A stretch of DNA of 64,000 bases, taken from contig KV918794.1 of assembly GCA_002049455.2 (NCBI GenBank), positions 338,125-402,124 on the forward strand, given 5' to 3'. Each line of letters begins with the position of its first letter. Position 1 is the stretch's first letter. The position numbers and the translations under genes are program-made. The DNA is from Porphyra umbilicalis (taxonomy: Eukaryota; Rhodophyta; Bangiophyceae; Bangiales; Bangiaceae). Below the pieces are notes generated by a model. That model saw only the letters and a program-made list of their open reading frames with translations. It had not been told where the DNA came from and made no database searches. Positions 12,223-22,901 of this stretch are shown here, piece after piece.

Positions 12223-13995
12223 TCAAGCGTGGAGGATGTGGCCGACTCCCCCTACGCCACCGTCCTCGCCCACGCCGCCTCCTGCGCCACCGCCGGGAAC
12301 ACCAGTCGGTCCAAACACGTCGTACAACTCGGCGATGCTCCGTTCCGGCGCCTGGTCGTGGTAGCCAAAATAGAAATCCGACCCGGGCGGCGGCGAAGAC
12401 AACCGCATGCCGCCCAGGCCGTCGGCGTCGGTCGTGCCGGCAGGGGAAGCACCCAGTGGCGGAGGTCCTCGCGCGCTGCCACCGCCACCACCAGAAGTGC
12501 CCCCCGCCGCCGTCGCACCATCGACAGCAGCGGCCGCAGCGCCGAGGTCAGCGGTATATGCCCCGTCTGCTACGGGCGTGCCAAAGGCGCCAGACGACCC
12601 AGCCGCGGGAGTGCCCAGACCCGTTTCCCGCGTCGGGGTACGGAGCCACCTTGATTGTGCCGCTCCCGGGTCGCCACCAGCAGGTGGCGGTTCGTCCAAA
12701 CCGCCCAGGCCGCCGTCCTCTGGCACGTAGTCGGTGCCAGCCGCGTCAGCCTCAGCGCCCTCCTCCTCTTCTTCCTCCACGTCCGAGGTGTCGTTGCCAC
12801 CTCGGGACACGAGCAGACATTCAATCGGCCCGTTGGTCGAGCGCACGCGGATCTCATGGCGGCGCGCCGGCGCGTCGCCGCCAGCACCGGCCTCGGCTTC
12901 CCCCTCAACGTCTGGCACCTCCAACTCCGTCCCGTGCGGCGCCTTGATGGCAATGAGCGTGTCGCCCCGGAGCTCGCTAATCGACAGGATGTCCGCGTGC
13001 GTCACATAGGCGTAGCCCGAGCCGTGGTCCCCCGACGACATGTCGCGCAACCGCCCCTGCAAGTGCCCAATGCGGCTGTCAATGGCCGCCTCCTCGGCGG
13101 CGAGCGACGCCAACTCTGCACGGAGGGCGGCGAGCTCTACCTCTCTGTCCGAACCAGCGCCACCCGCGCCGGCCGACGAGCCGGCACCGCCAGTGCTGGC
13201 GCCCCCACCTTCGCCCGACGCCTCGGAGCTCCACCGGATGTTGTTCTTGGACTTCTTCTCAATGACGCCAATGCCCTCCAACACGTTGGTGATGTCATAG
13301 ATGCGCCGCTTTTGCACTTGCAAGCTGACGGCGGCGGCATTGAGGTCGAGCGCTCCGTCCGCAGAGGCCTTGAGGAGGTTAACAAACTTGGTCGTCAGCA
13401 AACCCAGCGACGAGTCATAGCGCCCGCCAGGCACAGCCACCGCCGTCATGTCGGCAGCGACCGCAGCGGCTACGGACCGGGACGCCGCGGGGGCGGGGGC
13501 CCCACCAGGGGGGGGAGGGGGGGGCGGGTGCGTGCCCGACGCAGGCGGTCGCCCTCCCGTCGTGACGACCGTCGCCGTCGCGCCCGCAGCCGTCGACGCC
13601 TTCTTGGGCGGCAGTCGCCCCGACGTTGGCGTGGCCGCCGTTGTCCGGCCTGCCGCCTCCCCTGCCGCCGTTGCCGCCGCTGCCGCAGCCGCCACCCGTG
13701 CGGCGGCTGCCGCCGCCGAGGCGGTGCTGCTCGCGCGGCTCCGCTTAGCCGGTACCGACACGGGCGGCGGCACAAACGGCGCCGACGCCCCCGTCGCTGC
13801 CGCCCGAGTCGGCCCCCTGTCGCTGCGTGCGCGCTTCAACCCCGCCAACGCTTCGGCGCCCGCGAGATCCGCGGTGCCGGGCGGTGGGGGTGGAGGAGGC
13901 GGCGGAGGTGTGTGTAATGGTCGAGGCGGGGGGGGGGGGGGGGGGGGTACACCACTACCACCGACACGGGAGGCCGGTGGAACACCACCGGGCAT
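12223..13995 (-). CDS. E2F: E2F transcription factor (activator-type)
   Basis: A single exon of about 590 residues. The first ATG in the open frame is at 13995; the frame upstream has no ATG. Residues 1-190 are Pro/Ala low complexity. The DNA-binding winged helix spans about 192-256, with [13 protein letters not shown], the invariant [20 protein letters not shown] and NNIRW. A leucine-rich coiled-coil dimerisation segment ([20 protein letters not shown]) and the marked-box strands ([17 protein letters not shown]) follow. An acidic Glu/Asp stretch precedes the C-terminal DFYFGYHDQ...SIAELYDVF, which resembles the retinoblastoma-binding motif. It would pair with a DP protein on TTTSSCGC sites to drive S-phase genes. 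A long poly-Pro tract coded by a G/C run near the N-terminus makes the exact start less certain. Confidence 0.93.
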   Translation of the reverse strand: MPGGVPPASRVGGSGVPPPPPPPPRPLHTPPPPPPPPPPGTADLAGAEALAGLKRARSDRGPTRAAATGASAPFVPPPVSVPAKRSRASSTASAAAAAARVAAAAAAATAAGEAAGRTTAATPTSGRLPPKKASTAAGATATVVTTGGRPPASGTHPPPPPPPGGAPAPAASRSVAAAVAADMTAVAVPGGRYDSSLGLLTTKFVNLLKASADGALDLNAAAVSLQVQKRRIYDITNVLEGIGVIEKKSKNNIRWSSEASGEGGGASTGGAGSSAGAGGAGSDREVELAALRAELASLAAEEAAIDSRIGHLQGRLRDMSSGDHGSGYAYVTHADILSISELRGDTLIAIKAPHGTELEVPDVEGEAEAGAGGDAPARRHEIRVRSTNGPIECLLVSRGGNDTSDVEEEEEEGAEADAAGTDYVPEDGGLGGLDEPPPAGGDPGAAQSRWLRTPTRETGLGTPAAGSSGAFGTPVADGAYTADLGAAAAAVDGATAAGGTSGGGGGSARGPPPLGASPAGTTDADGLGGMRLSSPPPGSDFYFGYHDQAPERSIAELYDVFGPTGVPGGGAGGGVGEDGGVGGVGHILHA

Positions 13996-14185
13996 GCCGT
14001 GAGACACCGCCCTCCGTAAGTGGTCGCCACCAAGCGACCGCCGACCACCGTGCGCACGCACGCCGCCGACATGCAGTGGGCCACACGGTTTGCAGCCTTC
14101 TCTGCCACCCACGGCCACGCGCTGCGCTCCACCCGCCACCCGCCACCGGCTTCGCCCCGCTCGATGCGCCCGTGGGTCCGATAGC

Positions 14186-14193
14186 GCGGGAAA
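14186..14193 (-). promoter_or_regulatory. E2F-type site upstream of the E2F gene
   Basis: On the minus strand the sequence reads TTTCCCGC followed by GC, matching the E2F consensus TTTSSCGC. It lies 191 bp upstream of the E2F start codon. Confidence 0.55.
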
Positions 14194-14563
14194 CAATAGC
14201 GGCAGGCAGGCACGGAAGGACAACTATGCGGCACGGATGCAAGCCGTAGCGCGTCGAACAGGCACGGAAAAATGGCGGGCAGCGGCACGCACGACGCGGC
14301 ACAGCCGCCCCCCACTCCCCCCCCCCTCGCACTGAAAATGGCGTCCACTCAACGCAGCACCCGCCGTCACGCTGCGCACCAATGGCCACGAGCACGGGAG
14401 GCCCCGGGTCTGGGGCACGAACCCCCCTTGCCGACGGCGCCACGGCGACACCACGGGTAGGGGCGCCGAGAGACACAAATTGGGGGGGGGCTGGCGCCGT
14501 CGACGGCTCCTGGGACCGCACTCCGAGGCCCCCCCCCCCCTCGCCGTCCCACGCCCAGCGAGT

Positions 14564-14571
14564 TTTCCCGC
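14564..14571 (+). promoter_or_regulatory. Second E2F-type site in the E2F/BRE1 spacer
   Basis: TTTCCCGC within TTTTCCCGCC, a full consensus E2F site. It is 569 bp upstream of the E2F start codon and about 600 bp upstream of BRE1, so it could serve either gene. Confidence 0.5.
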
Positions 14572-15166
14572 CGATTTTCTGGGCCGCCTTTTGTGGTCTT
14601 GGTGAGGGGGTTGGCGGCAGTCGCCGGAGAGCCTCTCTGGCACGGATGCACGAGGTGCGTGAGCGTCTCTTGGAGGGGGTCGCTCAGCACACACGCTGAG
14701 TGGGGGTCTGGTCGACACTCGTGTACGATCACTCCTTACAGTGAGCATGTACGTACTTGAGTATCGAGCTTGAACATTATGTATTTGCTTTCTAAGTCGT
14801 GCGTTCACAAGGAACTAAGTTCACGCTTCCGCACTCCATCAACCCACGCTGCGCGAGTCGCGCCCGCGCGCCGCCCGCGACCCGCGTCGATCATCCCGCT
14901 CGCACGTCGTGTTCGCTTTGTTGCGTTCTGCGTCGTCTCCGCGCCCTGCCTGGAGCTCTGCCCCTCGCTCCACTTTTTTCGCAGCGCGCTGTTCTGTCCT
15001 ATCCCAACTGCATTTTTCGTGTCCCCTTGTTTCCCCTTGTTGTTCTGGCCTCTCGCCTCTTGCTCACCACGCTTCTTCGACCCCCGTCGCCCACCGCCGG
15101 CCGGTCGATGCACCCTCCCGCCGCGTATGCTCCCTTGCCTCCCCTTTTGGCTCCCTGTGGCACGCT

Positions 15167-18100
15167 ATGAGCAGCGTCAAGCGCGGGCGCACGGGGCCTC
15201 CACGGTCCCCGTCGACGCCTGCGCGGCCTGCAAAGAGCAGCCGCCTCGCCACGGCTGGCGCCTCGCCGTCGCCGTCGACGCCCGGCGGCGGCGGTGGCGG
15301 TGGCGCTTCATCGATAGGAGCTGGTGCCGAGACACCGCCGTCGATGCCGTCACCACTACCGTTGAGCGAGGCCGCGGACGCCATGGAGGTCGACGCGTCC
15401 GCCGCCAGGGGAGACGGCGACGTGCCCGCCGTGGACCCGGCCGCCGCCTCCCCAGTGATTGCTGCGGCCATGGAGGGGCTGGGGGGCGGGGGGCTCGGTG
15501 CTGGAGGAGAAGCAGAAATGTACGTCAGCTGGTGGGCTTGCCTATCTGCCTGTGTGTGCATGATTGCCCGCTGCTGGGGCGGGCGGCTCGCCGCTCGGTG
15601 TAGGCGCCATGTGGTATGCATTTTGCGGGGGAGGCGTCTACTCCCCACGTGCCCGCCTGCTGTTTTATCCGATGCTCGTGTTGCCTGAATGCAATTGCTG
15701 ACGCGTCCGTTGCTATCTTCCGCTTGTGTGGCCCGCATGCGCTTGGGTTTTTGTTCACTGCTCGCTTGACGTGCCCCTGGTCCCCTTTGCGTGGTCCCAC
15801 TCCTCGCAGAAAAGCGTTGCTAGTCCAACGTGCAGCACTAGCCGCGTCGGCGACCGATTCTGCCGCCAGGCAAGTGGCCCTGGTCGGACAAGCGACCGCC
15901 CTGGCCAGCCGCACGACCTCGGCCAACGCCACTGCTGCCGCATCGGTCTATGCCCTGTCCTCGGCGCGGCAGGACCTGGCCCTCTCCCTCGCACGGGCGG
16001 GTGGGGAGCTCGACGCCGCTGCCGGGGACGACGAGGCAACGCCCTTTTCCACCGCCGCCGTCGTCATGCGCGGCGACGCGTCCATGGCGGAAGCCGCCGA
16101 GGCGACCGCCGCCGCCGTGCGGCGCCTCCTTGGTGGCGTCGTGGCCGCCATCCGGTCGTCGGCGGGGGGCGACCGGCGGCGGCCGCCACCATCGCCAACC
16201 GCTGTCGCGACGGCGGCTGAGGTGCTCGCGTCGCGGCTGCGCGACGCCGAGGACCACGCAGAGATGCTCACGGGCGCGGATGAGGTGCTCCGCTCCAACG
16301 TGGAGGCGGCGGTGGAGGATGCAGACAGCACCGCGTCGGAGCTGGCGCTCCGGCGCAACCAGATTGTCAAGCTGGCGCTCGCCCTGGGGGGAGCTGCACC
16401 GGGCGCCGCGGGGAAGGGGGTGCCGGGGGGGAGGGGGAGCGCTCCGCGGCCGCAGGAGGCGTCGCCGCGCCGGCCGGCGCCGTTAAGGCGGCGGGTGGGG
16501 GTACCGCCGACGCGGCCGTCGCCGCGGGAGATGGGGACCCCGGGGGGGGCGCCCCCGCCGCCGCCGCGGACGGTGCCGCTAGCGGGTCGGTCGCTGGCGC
16601 TTTGGCCGGTACCCCCGCCGGTGCTCAGGCCGACACCGCGGCTGGTGGCGGTGCTGGCGGCCCGCCCCCGGCCGACGCGTCCTTAGCCGCCCGGTTGGCC
16701 GCCGTCGAGGTGTCCAACAAGGACCTCCGCGCGGCCGCTGCAGCGCGGTTGGCGGAACTCGGCGCCGCCTTGGAGGCCACCCGCTCCCTCGCCGTCGCCG
16801 CTGAACGCACTGCCGCCAGCCGCGACAAGCTGCAGTCGACCGAGGTCCTCGGTGCGGGCCTGTACCAGGCCATGGAGGAGTCGTTGACGGGCCTGGCGCT
16901 TGCCCAACGCGAGTGGGAAACCTCCCGCGAGTCGGCCATCGCTGCGCGGCGGACGGCGGCGGAGGCGGCGGCGGCAGAGTTGGCGGAACTCCGTTCGTCC
17001 ACGGCGACGCGGGCGGCGTCGCTGTCCAAAGCATTAACGGACGCACTGAAGGGGGCCGAGGCGGCTAAAGCCGCGCGGGATCGGTTGAACTTGACGTATG
17101 AGGCGCGCAAGTTGGAGGTGGGCGCTGACCGGGGCGCTGCCGATACGGGAGTGGTGTTGGCACGAGCAACAGAGCGGCAGGTACGTGCGTGCGGCGGGCA
17201 GGGCGGGCGGCCCGGCTGAGCGGGTGCCGGGTGATGCTTACTTGGCGGATGGGGGGTGCACCAGTAGCCCGCGATTCCGTGCGTAGCGAGGCGTCCTGGG
17301 GCGCTGGTCGGGTGATGCGGACTAACTGACTTGTCTATCTGTCATCGGCTGCGCCTCTCGCTGCTCCTCGATTGTGTATTGACTCGCGTCTGTCTCGCTG
17401 GCCGTCGCTGCTCTCCCAATTGCGGTCCGCCGCACTGTCGTGCCGGTTTTCCAACAGACGACGCTGCAAGCAGAGGTCACCAAGCTGACCGCCCGCCTGG
17501 CAGAGCGGCAACAGCTTTGCGAAGCGGCAGAAGCCAAACTTGCTGCCGAAGAATTGGTGCGTGTTGTGTGCTGCTCTGAAGGGTGCCTCTACCAGGTTGG
17601 GTGTGGGTCCCCGGCGACTTGTGTGCTGCTTCCACACGCCTGCTCGCCCCATGCAGTGTGCTCACGCCAATCCCTTTTTGCCTCGTTCCATGTGGTTGTT
17701 CCCGTGCCCAATGCCATATTGTTTTCCTTCCTTGCCACTCAAAACCAGGACACGTCGGAGGAGGTACAAGTGCGCCTGCGCCGAGACCTGGACGCGGCCA
17801 AATCGGCATCCGACTCGCTCATCTCTGAAGTTGAGGCCCTCTCCGCCACCCTCTCCACCGTCGAAGCGCACAACGCCACGCTCTCGGAGCGCCTCTCTGT
17901 CAAAGAGTCTACCCTCTCCTCGGTCATGTCGGACCGCCTCAAGCAGCGCCAGGCGGTCACGGCCATCACCGCCGAGCAAGCGTCGCTCGCGTCGGCCGTC
18001 GACGCGTCTGCCGCCCGCCTCGCGGGCGTGTCGGCGTCCATCGCGGCGGCGCGCAAAGCCGCCGCCGACGCTGCCGCCGCCGCCGCGCGGTCGTCTGCCG

Positions 18101-18872
18101 ACGGCGCGGCGGCGACGGCGGCCGGCCGCGCCGCCACCGCCGCCGCCGACGCGGACGTGGCGACCGCCCGCGCGGCGGCAGCGGAACGGGAGGAGCTGCG
18201 GCGTTCCCGCGACGCGGCAGCGTCGCGCGCCGACGCAGCGTCGGCCGCCGTTGTCGCGGCCGCCGCGTCGCGGCGGCGGGCAGAGGAGGCGCTCGCGGCG
18301 GCGACCGCGCGGGTGTCGGCGTTGGAGGCGGCCGCCGCGGGGGGGGGGTCGCCGCGGGGGGGGGCGCGTCCGCCGCCGCGAGCGCCTCGTCCGGGGCGGC
18401 GGGCAAGGGCAGCGACTCGGCGGCCGACGCGGCTGGCGGCGCCGCGGGGAGCCCTGCCGCCGGCGGCCGGCGGCCTGGCTCCGCCTCCCCGCGGTCGCCG
18501 AGCCGGCGGCGGGGCGGTGGCGGCGGGTCGGTGTCGCCCACGCGGTCCCCCGCAGGTGCGGCGGGCGCGTCTGGCGGCCGCGACCGCGAACGTGACCGGC
18601 GGGGCGGGCGGGAGCGGGAGCGGGAGCGGGCGCGCGGGCGTGCGGCGTCGCCGCCCCTATCCCGGACCAAGCGAGAGGAGCTCATTGCCGACCTCCGTCG
18701 CAAGCTCCACTGCTCGGTCGTCACAACCGCCCCGAAGTCGGTCGTCCTCCTCCGCTGCGGGCACCTCTTCTCCCAACAGTGTGTGTCGGAGCTCATTGCG
18801 GGGCGCAACCGCAAGTGCCCGCTGTGCAAGACCAAATTCGGCCACGACGACGTGCGGGGGGTGTCTTTGTAA
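15167..18872 (+). CDS. BRE1: BRE1/HUB-type histone H2B E3 ubiquitin ligase (two frame breaks)
   Basis: Four exons: 15167-15519, 15810-17180, 17458-17556 and 17749-18872, about 982 residues. Introns are 290, 277 and 192 bp with donors GTACGT, GTACGT and GTGCGT, all in matching phase. The N-terminus is basic (KRGRTGPPRSP), then comes a long Ala-rich coiled coil and a C-terminal RING ending FGHDDVRGVSL, where FG.NDV is typical of BRE1/RNF20/HUB. The frame shifts by the same amount at two G-runs, near 16425-16440 and 18338-18362. No stop or intron signal is seen there, and coding continues with the same composition. Two RING zinc ligands are replaced (see findings). BRE1 with RAD6 monoubiquitinates H2B in transcribed chromatin. 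Confidence 0.85.
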
Positions 18873-19219
18873 AGAAACGGGCGGCGGCTTGCGCCACTGG
18901 ACTCGTGCACCGTGTTGAGCCCCGGGGTGAGGGGCTGCCCAGGGAGGGACGACGCGGCCGCCTCGAACCGTTGCCGGTGGGCACCGCCAGCAGACCGGCA
19001 CAGGTGGGGCACACCGCAATGCACAGAAACAAGCGCAAGAACGGGAAACAGAAAATTACCACCTCCCTCGACCTCCGACACCGCAACGCACGCGCACCAG
19101 GCGGTCCCGTCGCGCCCAGCGCGCCATCGTGGCCGTGTCCATCCCGCCTGTCAACCCCCCCTTTCTTCCGCCGCCAACGCACCGCCCAACGCCCGATGCA
19201 CGACGGCGGCCGCCACGCC
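18873..19219. other. Short convergent 3' spacer
   Basis: This is 347 bp between the stop codons of BRE1 (+) and the Rsa3-like gene (-). Nothing recognisable is present. Confidence 0.5.
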
Positions 19220-19994
19220 TTAGCAGGGCAGCTTGGCAAACACGTCCACGCCTGCCTCGAGGGCGCCCATCAACACGCCCACCCGGCGGCTGTCGACGCC
19301 CTCGCCGACGCGGAGTTCCTCCAGCTCGGCCCCAAAGCGGCCGACCAAATCCCGCATGTACGCGTCGCGAAAGGAGCGCACGGGGGGCGGCGCGTCCGCC
19401 GCCGCCGCCCCGTCGCCGCCACCATTGGCGGTACCACCGTTGGCGTCGCCCCCCGCCGCCTCGGCCGCCGCCGCCTCGTCGCCGTCCGCGTCCTCCTCCA
19501 TCACCGCCGCGGCGGCGACCGCCGACGCGCCACCGACGGCCGCGTCGACGGCGGCGGCGGCGGCGCGGCTCGCGCGGGCGACGCGCGGCCATGCGCCGCC
19601 GCCGCCCGCGGCCGCCGCACCCGCGCGGCCGAGCGCCGCCGCGGCCGCGGCCGCCCCCGGCACGCGGGCGAGGTCCGCGACCGCAGCGGCGGCAACGGCC
19701 GCCTCCTCCACCTCCCCACCGTCGGCGCCGACGCCCGTGCCGAGGGAGGTGTGGACGCCGCAGAGGGCGGCGGCGGCGGCGGCGGCGAGGCCGTCGACGA
19801 GCGCGGCCGCGTCGTCGGGGGGGAGCGCCCGCAGCGTGGAAGTAGGGGGGAGGAGGGTGCCGGCGGCGGATGCGTCGAGGAGAGACGCGAGCGTCGTCGA
19901 ACGGCTGATGGGGGAGAGAGCCGGGGGGGGGGGGGGGGGGGGCAGAAGTCGATGGGGGAGGCGGCGACCGATGGCGTTTGCGGGTCGACGGCAT
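19220..19994 (-). CDS. Rsa3-like ribosome assembly protein (frame break at poly-C)
   Basis: The likely start is the ATG at 19994, giving the basic N-terminus MPSTRKRHRSPPPPST. The frame is lost in the 18-nt C/G run at 19923-19942 and resumes with LSPISRSTTLASLLDASAAGTL. The product is about 258 residues. The middle is Ala-rich. The C-terminal 45 residues (SFRDAYMRDLVGRFGAELEELR...LMGALEAGVDVF) resemble the Rsa3 domain of ribosome assembly protein 3, a nucleolar 60S factor. The match rests on this short motif, so family confidence is moderate. The gene converges with BRE1 and runs in tandem with CstF-64. Confidence 0.6.
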
Positions 19995-20436
19995 GGTGGA
20001 GAAGCTCCTTTGGACAAGAGGGTGCAAGGGGCGGTGATCAGGGCGTATGTGGTACAGGGAAGGGGGTGGTAGTGGAGAGGGGAGATGTGGCAAGCTACGC
20101 CGCGGGTTGATGGAGAGGAGCGCGCGGGTTGCACGCGCTGCGATGGTGTTTCGCGGCGCAGCGGCGGAGGACGATCGAGCCGCCGACGGTGGCGCCACCG
20201 TCGGCGGCTCGAGGCCATGGCCCAGACCCTACTGCGTTGATCCGCACAGTTAAAAAACAATGTACCGTCAGCAATACTGCGAGCCGCTGTTTAAGTACTA
20301 CCCTTAGCAGCACTGTGTAGTTTAACCCATGCGAAGACTGCGCCTGCCGACGCTACGAGCACACAAGACCCCATGCACTCAACGCCCGCTTGCCCTACGC
20401 GCGCCCCGTCCACACGGCCCCCACCGCCCCCTCAGC
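19995..20436. other. Spacer with a perfect 38-bp palindrome
   Basis: This is 442 bp between two minus-strand genes. It holds the palindrome at 20175-20212 and an AT-richer patch near 20250-20330. It is the probable promoter of the Rsa3-like gene and the 3' flank of CstF-64. Confidence 0.5.
20175..20212. repeat. Perfect 38-bp palindrome
   Basis: The arms TCGAGCCGCCGACGGTGGC and its exact reverse complement meet with no spacer at 20193/20194. It lies about 180 bp upstream of the Rsa3-like start codon. It could be a cruciform or a dimeric binding site; nothing else identifies it. Confidence 0.95.
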
Positions 20437-21837
20437 CTACCCTCCTCCCACCCCAAACTGCAGGGCCAGCGTCTGCAGCTGCACAATTTGTTGCCGCTGC
20501 TCGGCGGGCAGTTCGGCCAGCTGCTCGGGCGTCACGGACATGACCGTCGCCAGCTGCTCAATGAGCTGCGGCCCCGCCTCGCCCACCCCCGCCGCCACCG
20601 CCGCCTGCATCAGCGCTTCGAGGCCCTGCGGTTGTCCCCCGCCACCGCCGCCGGGGCCACCCGGCGGGGGCGCCCCCCCCGGCGGCAGCACCCCTCCGGG
20701 CGGGCCGCTGCCCGGTGGCTGCGGCGGCGGCGCGCCCGGCGGGTGGCCGCGCGGCAGCGGCGGCCGCTGGTGTTGGATGGGTGGCGGGGGGAGGAGGGTC
20801 TTGGGCGCCGGCGGCCGCTGCATGTCGACGCCCCCGGGGGGGGCGTCGGCGGGGCCCCCACCAAAGGTGCCCCGCAGCGGCACGCCCGCCGACGGCGGCG
20901 GCGGCACGCCAGGCATACCTGGGCCGGCGGTCGAGATGCCCCCGCCGCCACCGGCCATGCCCGGCGGGAGTGCCCCCGGTGCGCCGCCATACGCCGCCAT
21001 GACGCCGGGCAGGGGCGACTGGCCTGCGGCACCGACGCCCGGCGGCGGGCCGGCCGGCGGTCCGCCGGGCGGCCCGCCGACGGCCGGTGGGGGGGGCGCC
21101 GCCGCCGCGCCCGCCGCCGACGGCAGCGGCGGCGGTTGGATGAGGCCGAGCATGATCTGCGCTTGCAACAGCGCGCGGCCGAGGTCGGGGTTGCCGAGCA
21201 GCAGCGTCCGCACCGCGTCCGCGTCGGCCGCAATCGCCGCCTTGAGTTGCAGCATGACCGCGTGGATTTCGGCAAGGGACATGCCCTCCACGCTCATGGC
21301 GCCGCCGCCCATGGGGCCGCCACCCATGGACAGGGGGGCGCCCCCGCCGACGCCGCCGCCGCCGCCGCCGCCGTCACGGCCGCCGCCCCCACGTCGATAG
21401 CCGTCGCCGTCGCCGTCCCGCACACCCCACCCGTCTCGGTGGTCCCCGCCCCCACGGCCTCCGTCCCGGTCACCATCCCGGTCGCCGCCCCGGCCGTCTC
21501 TGTCGCCGCCTCGGCCGTCCCGGTCGCCCCGGCCGTGGTCGCCGCCGCCCCCTCCCCCACCGCCGCCCCGTGGCGGGGCGCTCTTGTCCGCAATGTCCAC
21601 CCGCACCGGCCGGCCATTGACGTCGACGCCGTTGAGGTTGCGGAGGGCGGACATGGCCGTCTCTGGGTCAGAGTACTCGCAAAAGCCATACCCCTTAGGT
21701 TTGCCGGTTGTTTGGTCATACACCAGTCGGAAGGTGACGACGGTGCCCACCTGCGCAAATGTGTCGCGCAGCTGCTCCTCGGTCGTGTCGTACGAGATGT
21801 TGCCGACAAAGACGGTTGACTTGCCGCGGCGGGACAT
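20437..21837 (-). CDS. CSTF2: Cleavage stimulation factor 64-kDa subunit
   Basis: A single exon, 466 residues, ATG at 21837. An RRM occupies residues 1-85, with RNP2 VFVGNI and RNP1 KGYGFCEY. An Arg/Gly/Asp repeat region ([10 protein letters not shown]...) follows. The hinge helix binding CstF-77/symplekin is seen in [20 protein letters not shown] Pro/Gly-rich linker leads to a C-terminal helical domain with [17 protein letters not shown]. This order is diagnostic of CstF-64. The RRM binds U/GU-rich RNA downstream of polyadenylation sites. It starts 363 bp from the divergent COX19 gene, suggesting a shared promoter region. Confidence 0.93.
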   Translation of the reverse strand: MSRRGKSTVFVGNISYDTTEEQLRDTFAQVGTVVTFRLVYDQTTGKPKGYGFCEYSDPETAMSALRNLNGVDVNGRPVRVDIADKSAPPRGGGGGGGGGDHGRGDRDGRGGDRDGRGGDRDGDRDGGRGGGDHRDGWGVRDGDGDGYRRGGGGRDGGGGGGGVGGGAPLSMGGGPMGGGAMSVEGMSLAEIHAVMLQLKAAIAADADAVRTLLLGNPDLGRALLQAQIMLGLIQPPPLPSAAGAAAAPPPPAVGGPPGGPPAGPPPGVGAAGQSPLPGVMAAYGGAPGALPPGMAGGGGGISTAGPGMPGVPPPPSAGVPLRGTFGGGPADAPPGGVDMQRPPAPKTLLPPPPIQHQRPPLPRGHPPGAPPPQPPGSGPPGGVLPPGGAPPPGGPGGGGGGQPQGLEALMQAAVAAGVGEAGPQLIEQLATVMSVTPEQLAELPAEQRQQIVQLQTLALQFGVGGG

Positions 21838-22200
21838 GGTGACAGGTGTCGATGACAGGGCGCGGAGTGTGCGTGGAACAAAGAAACCAGTAATCGCAAC
21901 AGCTTCCGGACAACACAAGAGATGTGGGAAGTGGAGCAAGACACGGGGACGAGCAGTGGGGTGGGTCCAGTCGACTTGCCGTGGCCGCGCATGCGCCGTC
22001 GCGCGGGAAAACAGCAGAACCAACCAAATATTGAAGGGCTGGCCAGGTATTTGGTTCAAATTGCGCCACGGGCAGTGCCATGTGTTCGTCGTGGAACCGA
22101 AGGCTGGGTCGCGGCCGCTGATGAATGCCACCTGGCCGACCTTCTTCCTGGAGCCCCTGTCGGCTGCTGACGCACGCCTTTGGCACCGCTATTGTCAACC
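21838..22200. promoter_or_regulatory. Probable bidirectional promoter, CstF-64 / COX19
   Basis: This is a 363-bp spacer between two head-to-head start codons, less GC-rich than the flanking coding DNA. No TATA box was identified with confidence. Confidence 0.45.
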
Positions 22201-22809
22201 ATGACAACGTCAACGACTTTGTCCGGTCGCAACATCTCCCCGCGTGCCCCCGAACGCGGCAGCTTCCCCCTCGATCACCTCGGCGAGTGCAAGGAGTTTG
22301 CGCGCGCCTACCTCAACTGCATGAAGGAGAATGCCAACCTAACGACCAAGTGCCGGCCACTGGCGCGGCACTTCCTGGCCTGCAGAATGGAAACGTATGT
22401 ACCCCAGCAGGGCCTACTATGAGTGCGCTGACCTTTCGTTGCTTGCCGACGAGCTTGAGGTGTGATGACCCTGTCTCTGCTTCCGCCCGAGGCGGTACAC
22501 ACGCTGGGCGCCGCTCTCAGCGGGTGGATCCTGATCTTGTCGCTTTGTTTTCTTGCCCTAAACTGCGTTTCTTCAACCCTCCCTTCGCCCCCCCCCCGGA
22601 CTCGTTCATGCACTGCTCACCTCCACCCCCTTCCCCTCTATTGGCATGCCATCTCGGTAATAGCGGATTGATGGCCCACGAGGAATGGAGCTCCCTGGGC
22701 TTCCATGAAGATGATGACGTGGTGCCTATTGCAGACGAGCCCACGACCCGACGGGAAGCTGCCGGTTTCGTCGCTGGCGTACGCTTCCCGGAGGAGCGCC
22801 GCCGACGGA

Positions 22810-22874
<65 letters not shown>

Positions 22875-22901
22875 CAGCCGCCGCCGTCCCCCGTCGACTA
22901 G
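22201..22901 (+). CDS. COX19: COX19 cytochrome c oxidase assembly factor with poly-Gln tail
   Basis: Two exons, 22201-22394 and 22664-22901, 143 residues. The 269-bp intron (GTATGT donor, AATAG acceptor) joins in phase 2 to give CRMETGLMAHEEWSSLGF, matching the family. The twin CX9C motifs are intact: C-KEFARAYLN-C and C-RPLARHFLA-C, preceded by GSFPLDHLGEC. COX19 is a small intermembrane-space protein needed for copper handling in cytochrome oxidase assembly. The family normally ends soon after LGF. Here an acidic segment, an Arg run and 22 consecutive Gln codons extend the tail. The TAG stop overlaps the RPC11 stop codon on the other strand. Confidence 0.95.
22812..22877 (+). repeat. CAG/CAA microsatellite coding 22 Gln
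   Basis: Sixty-six bases of CAA and CAG codons, mostly pure CAG, in frame within the COX19 C-terminus. It is expected to be length-polymorphic. Confidence 0.95.

Larger units (their letters stand above)
13996..15166. other. Divergent promoter region between E2F and BRE1
   Basis: The two genes start head to head 1.17 kb apart. The spacer is GC-rich with C-runs, contains two E2F-type sites (annotated separately), and has no supported gene. The 14.7-14.8 kb part is more AT-rich. Confidence 0.6.

Noticed and set aside
11739..12947. 402-codon + strand frame overlapping the E2F 3' part
   Set aside because: It is antisense to the well-supported E2F C-terminus and Arg/His/Pro-rich.
16425..18362. 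Programmed ribosomal frameshifting in BRE1
   Set aside because: The shifts occur at G-runs as in several unrelated genes of the window, and no slippery heptamer or pseudoknot was seen. Sequence error is simpler.
22812..22877. CAG tract as a non-coding microsatellite only
   Set aside because: The frame is set by the conserved COX19 CX9C motifs and runs straight through the tract to a stop.
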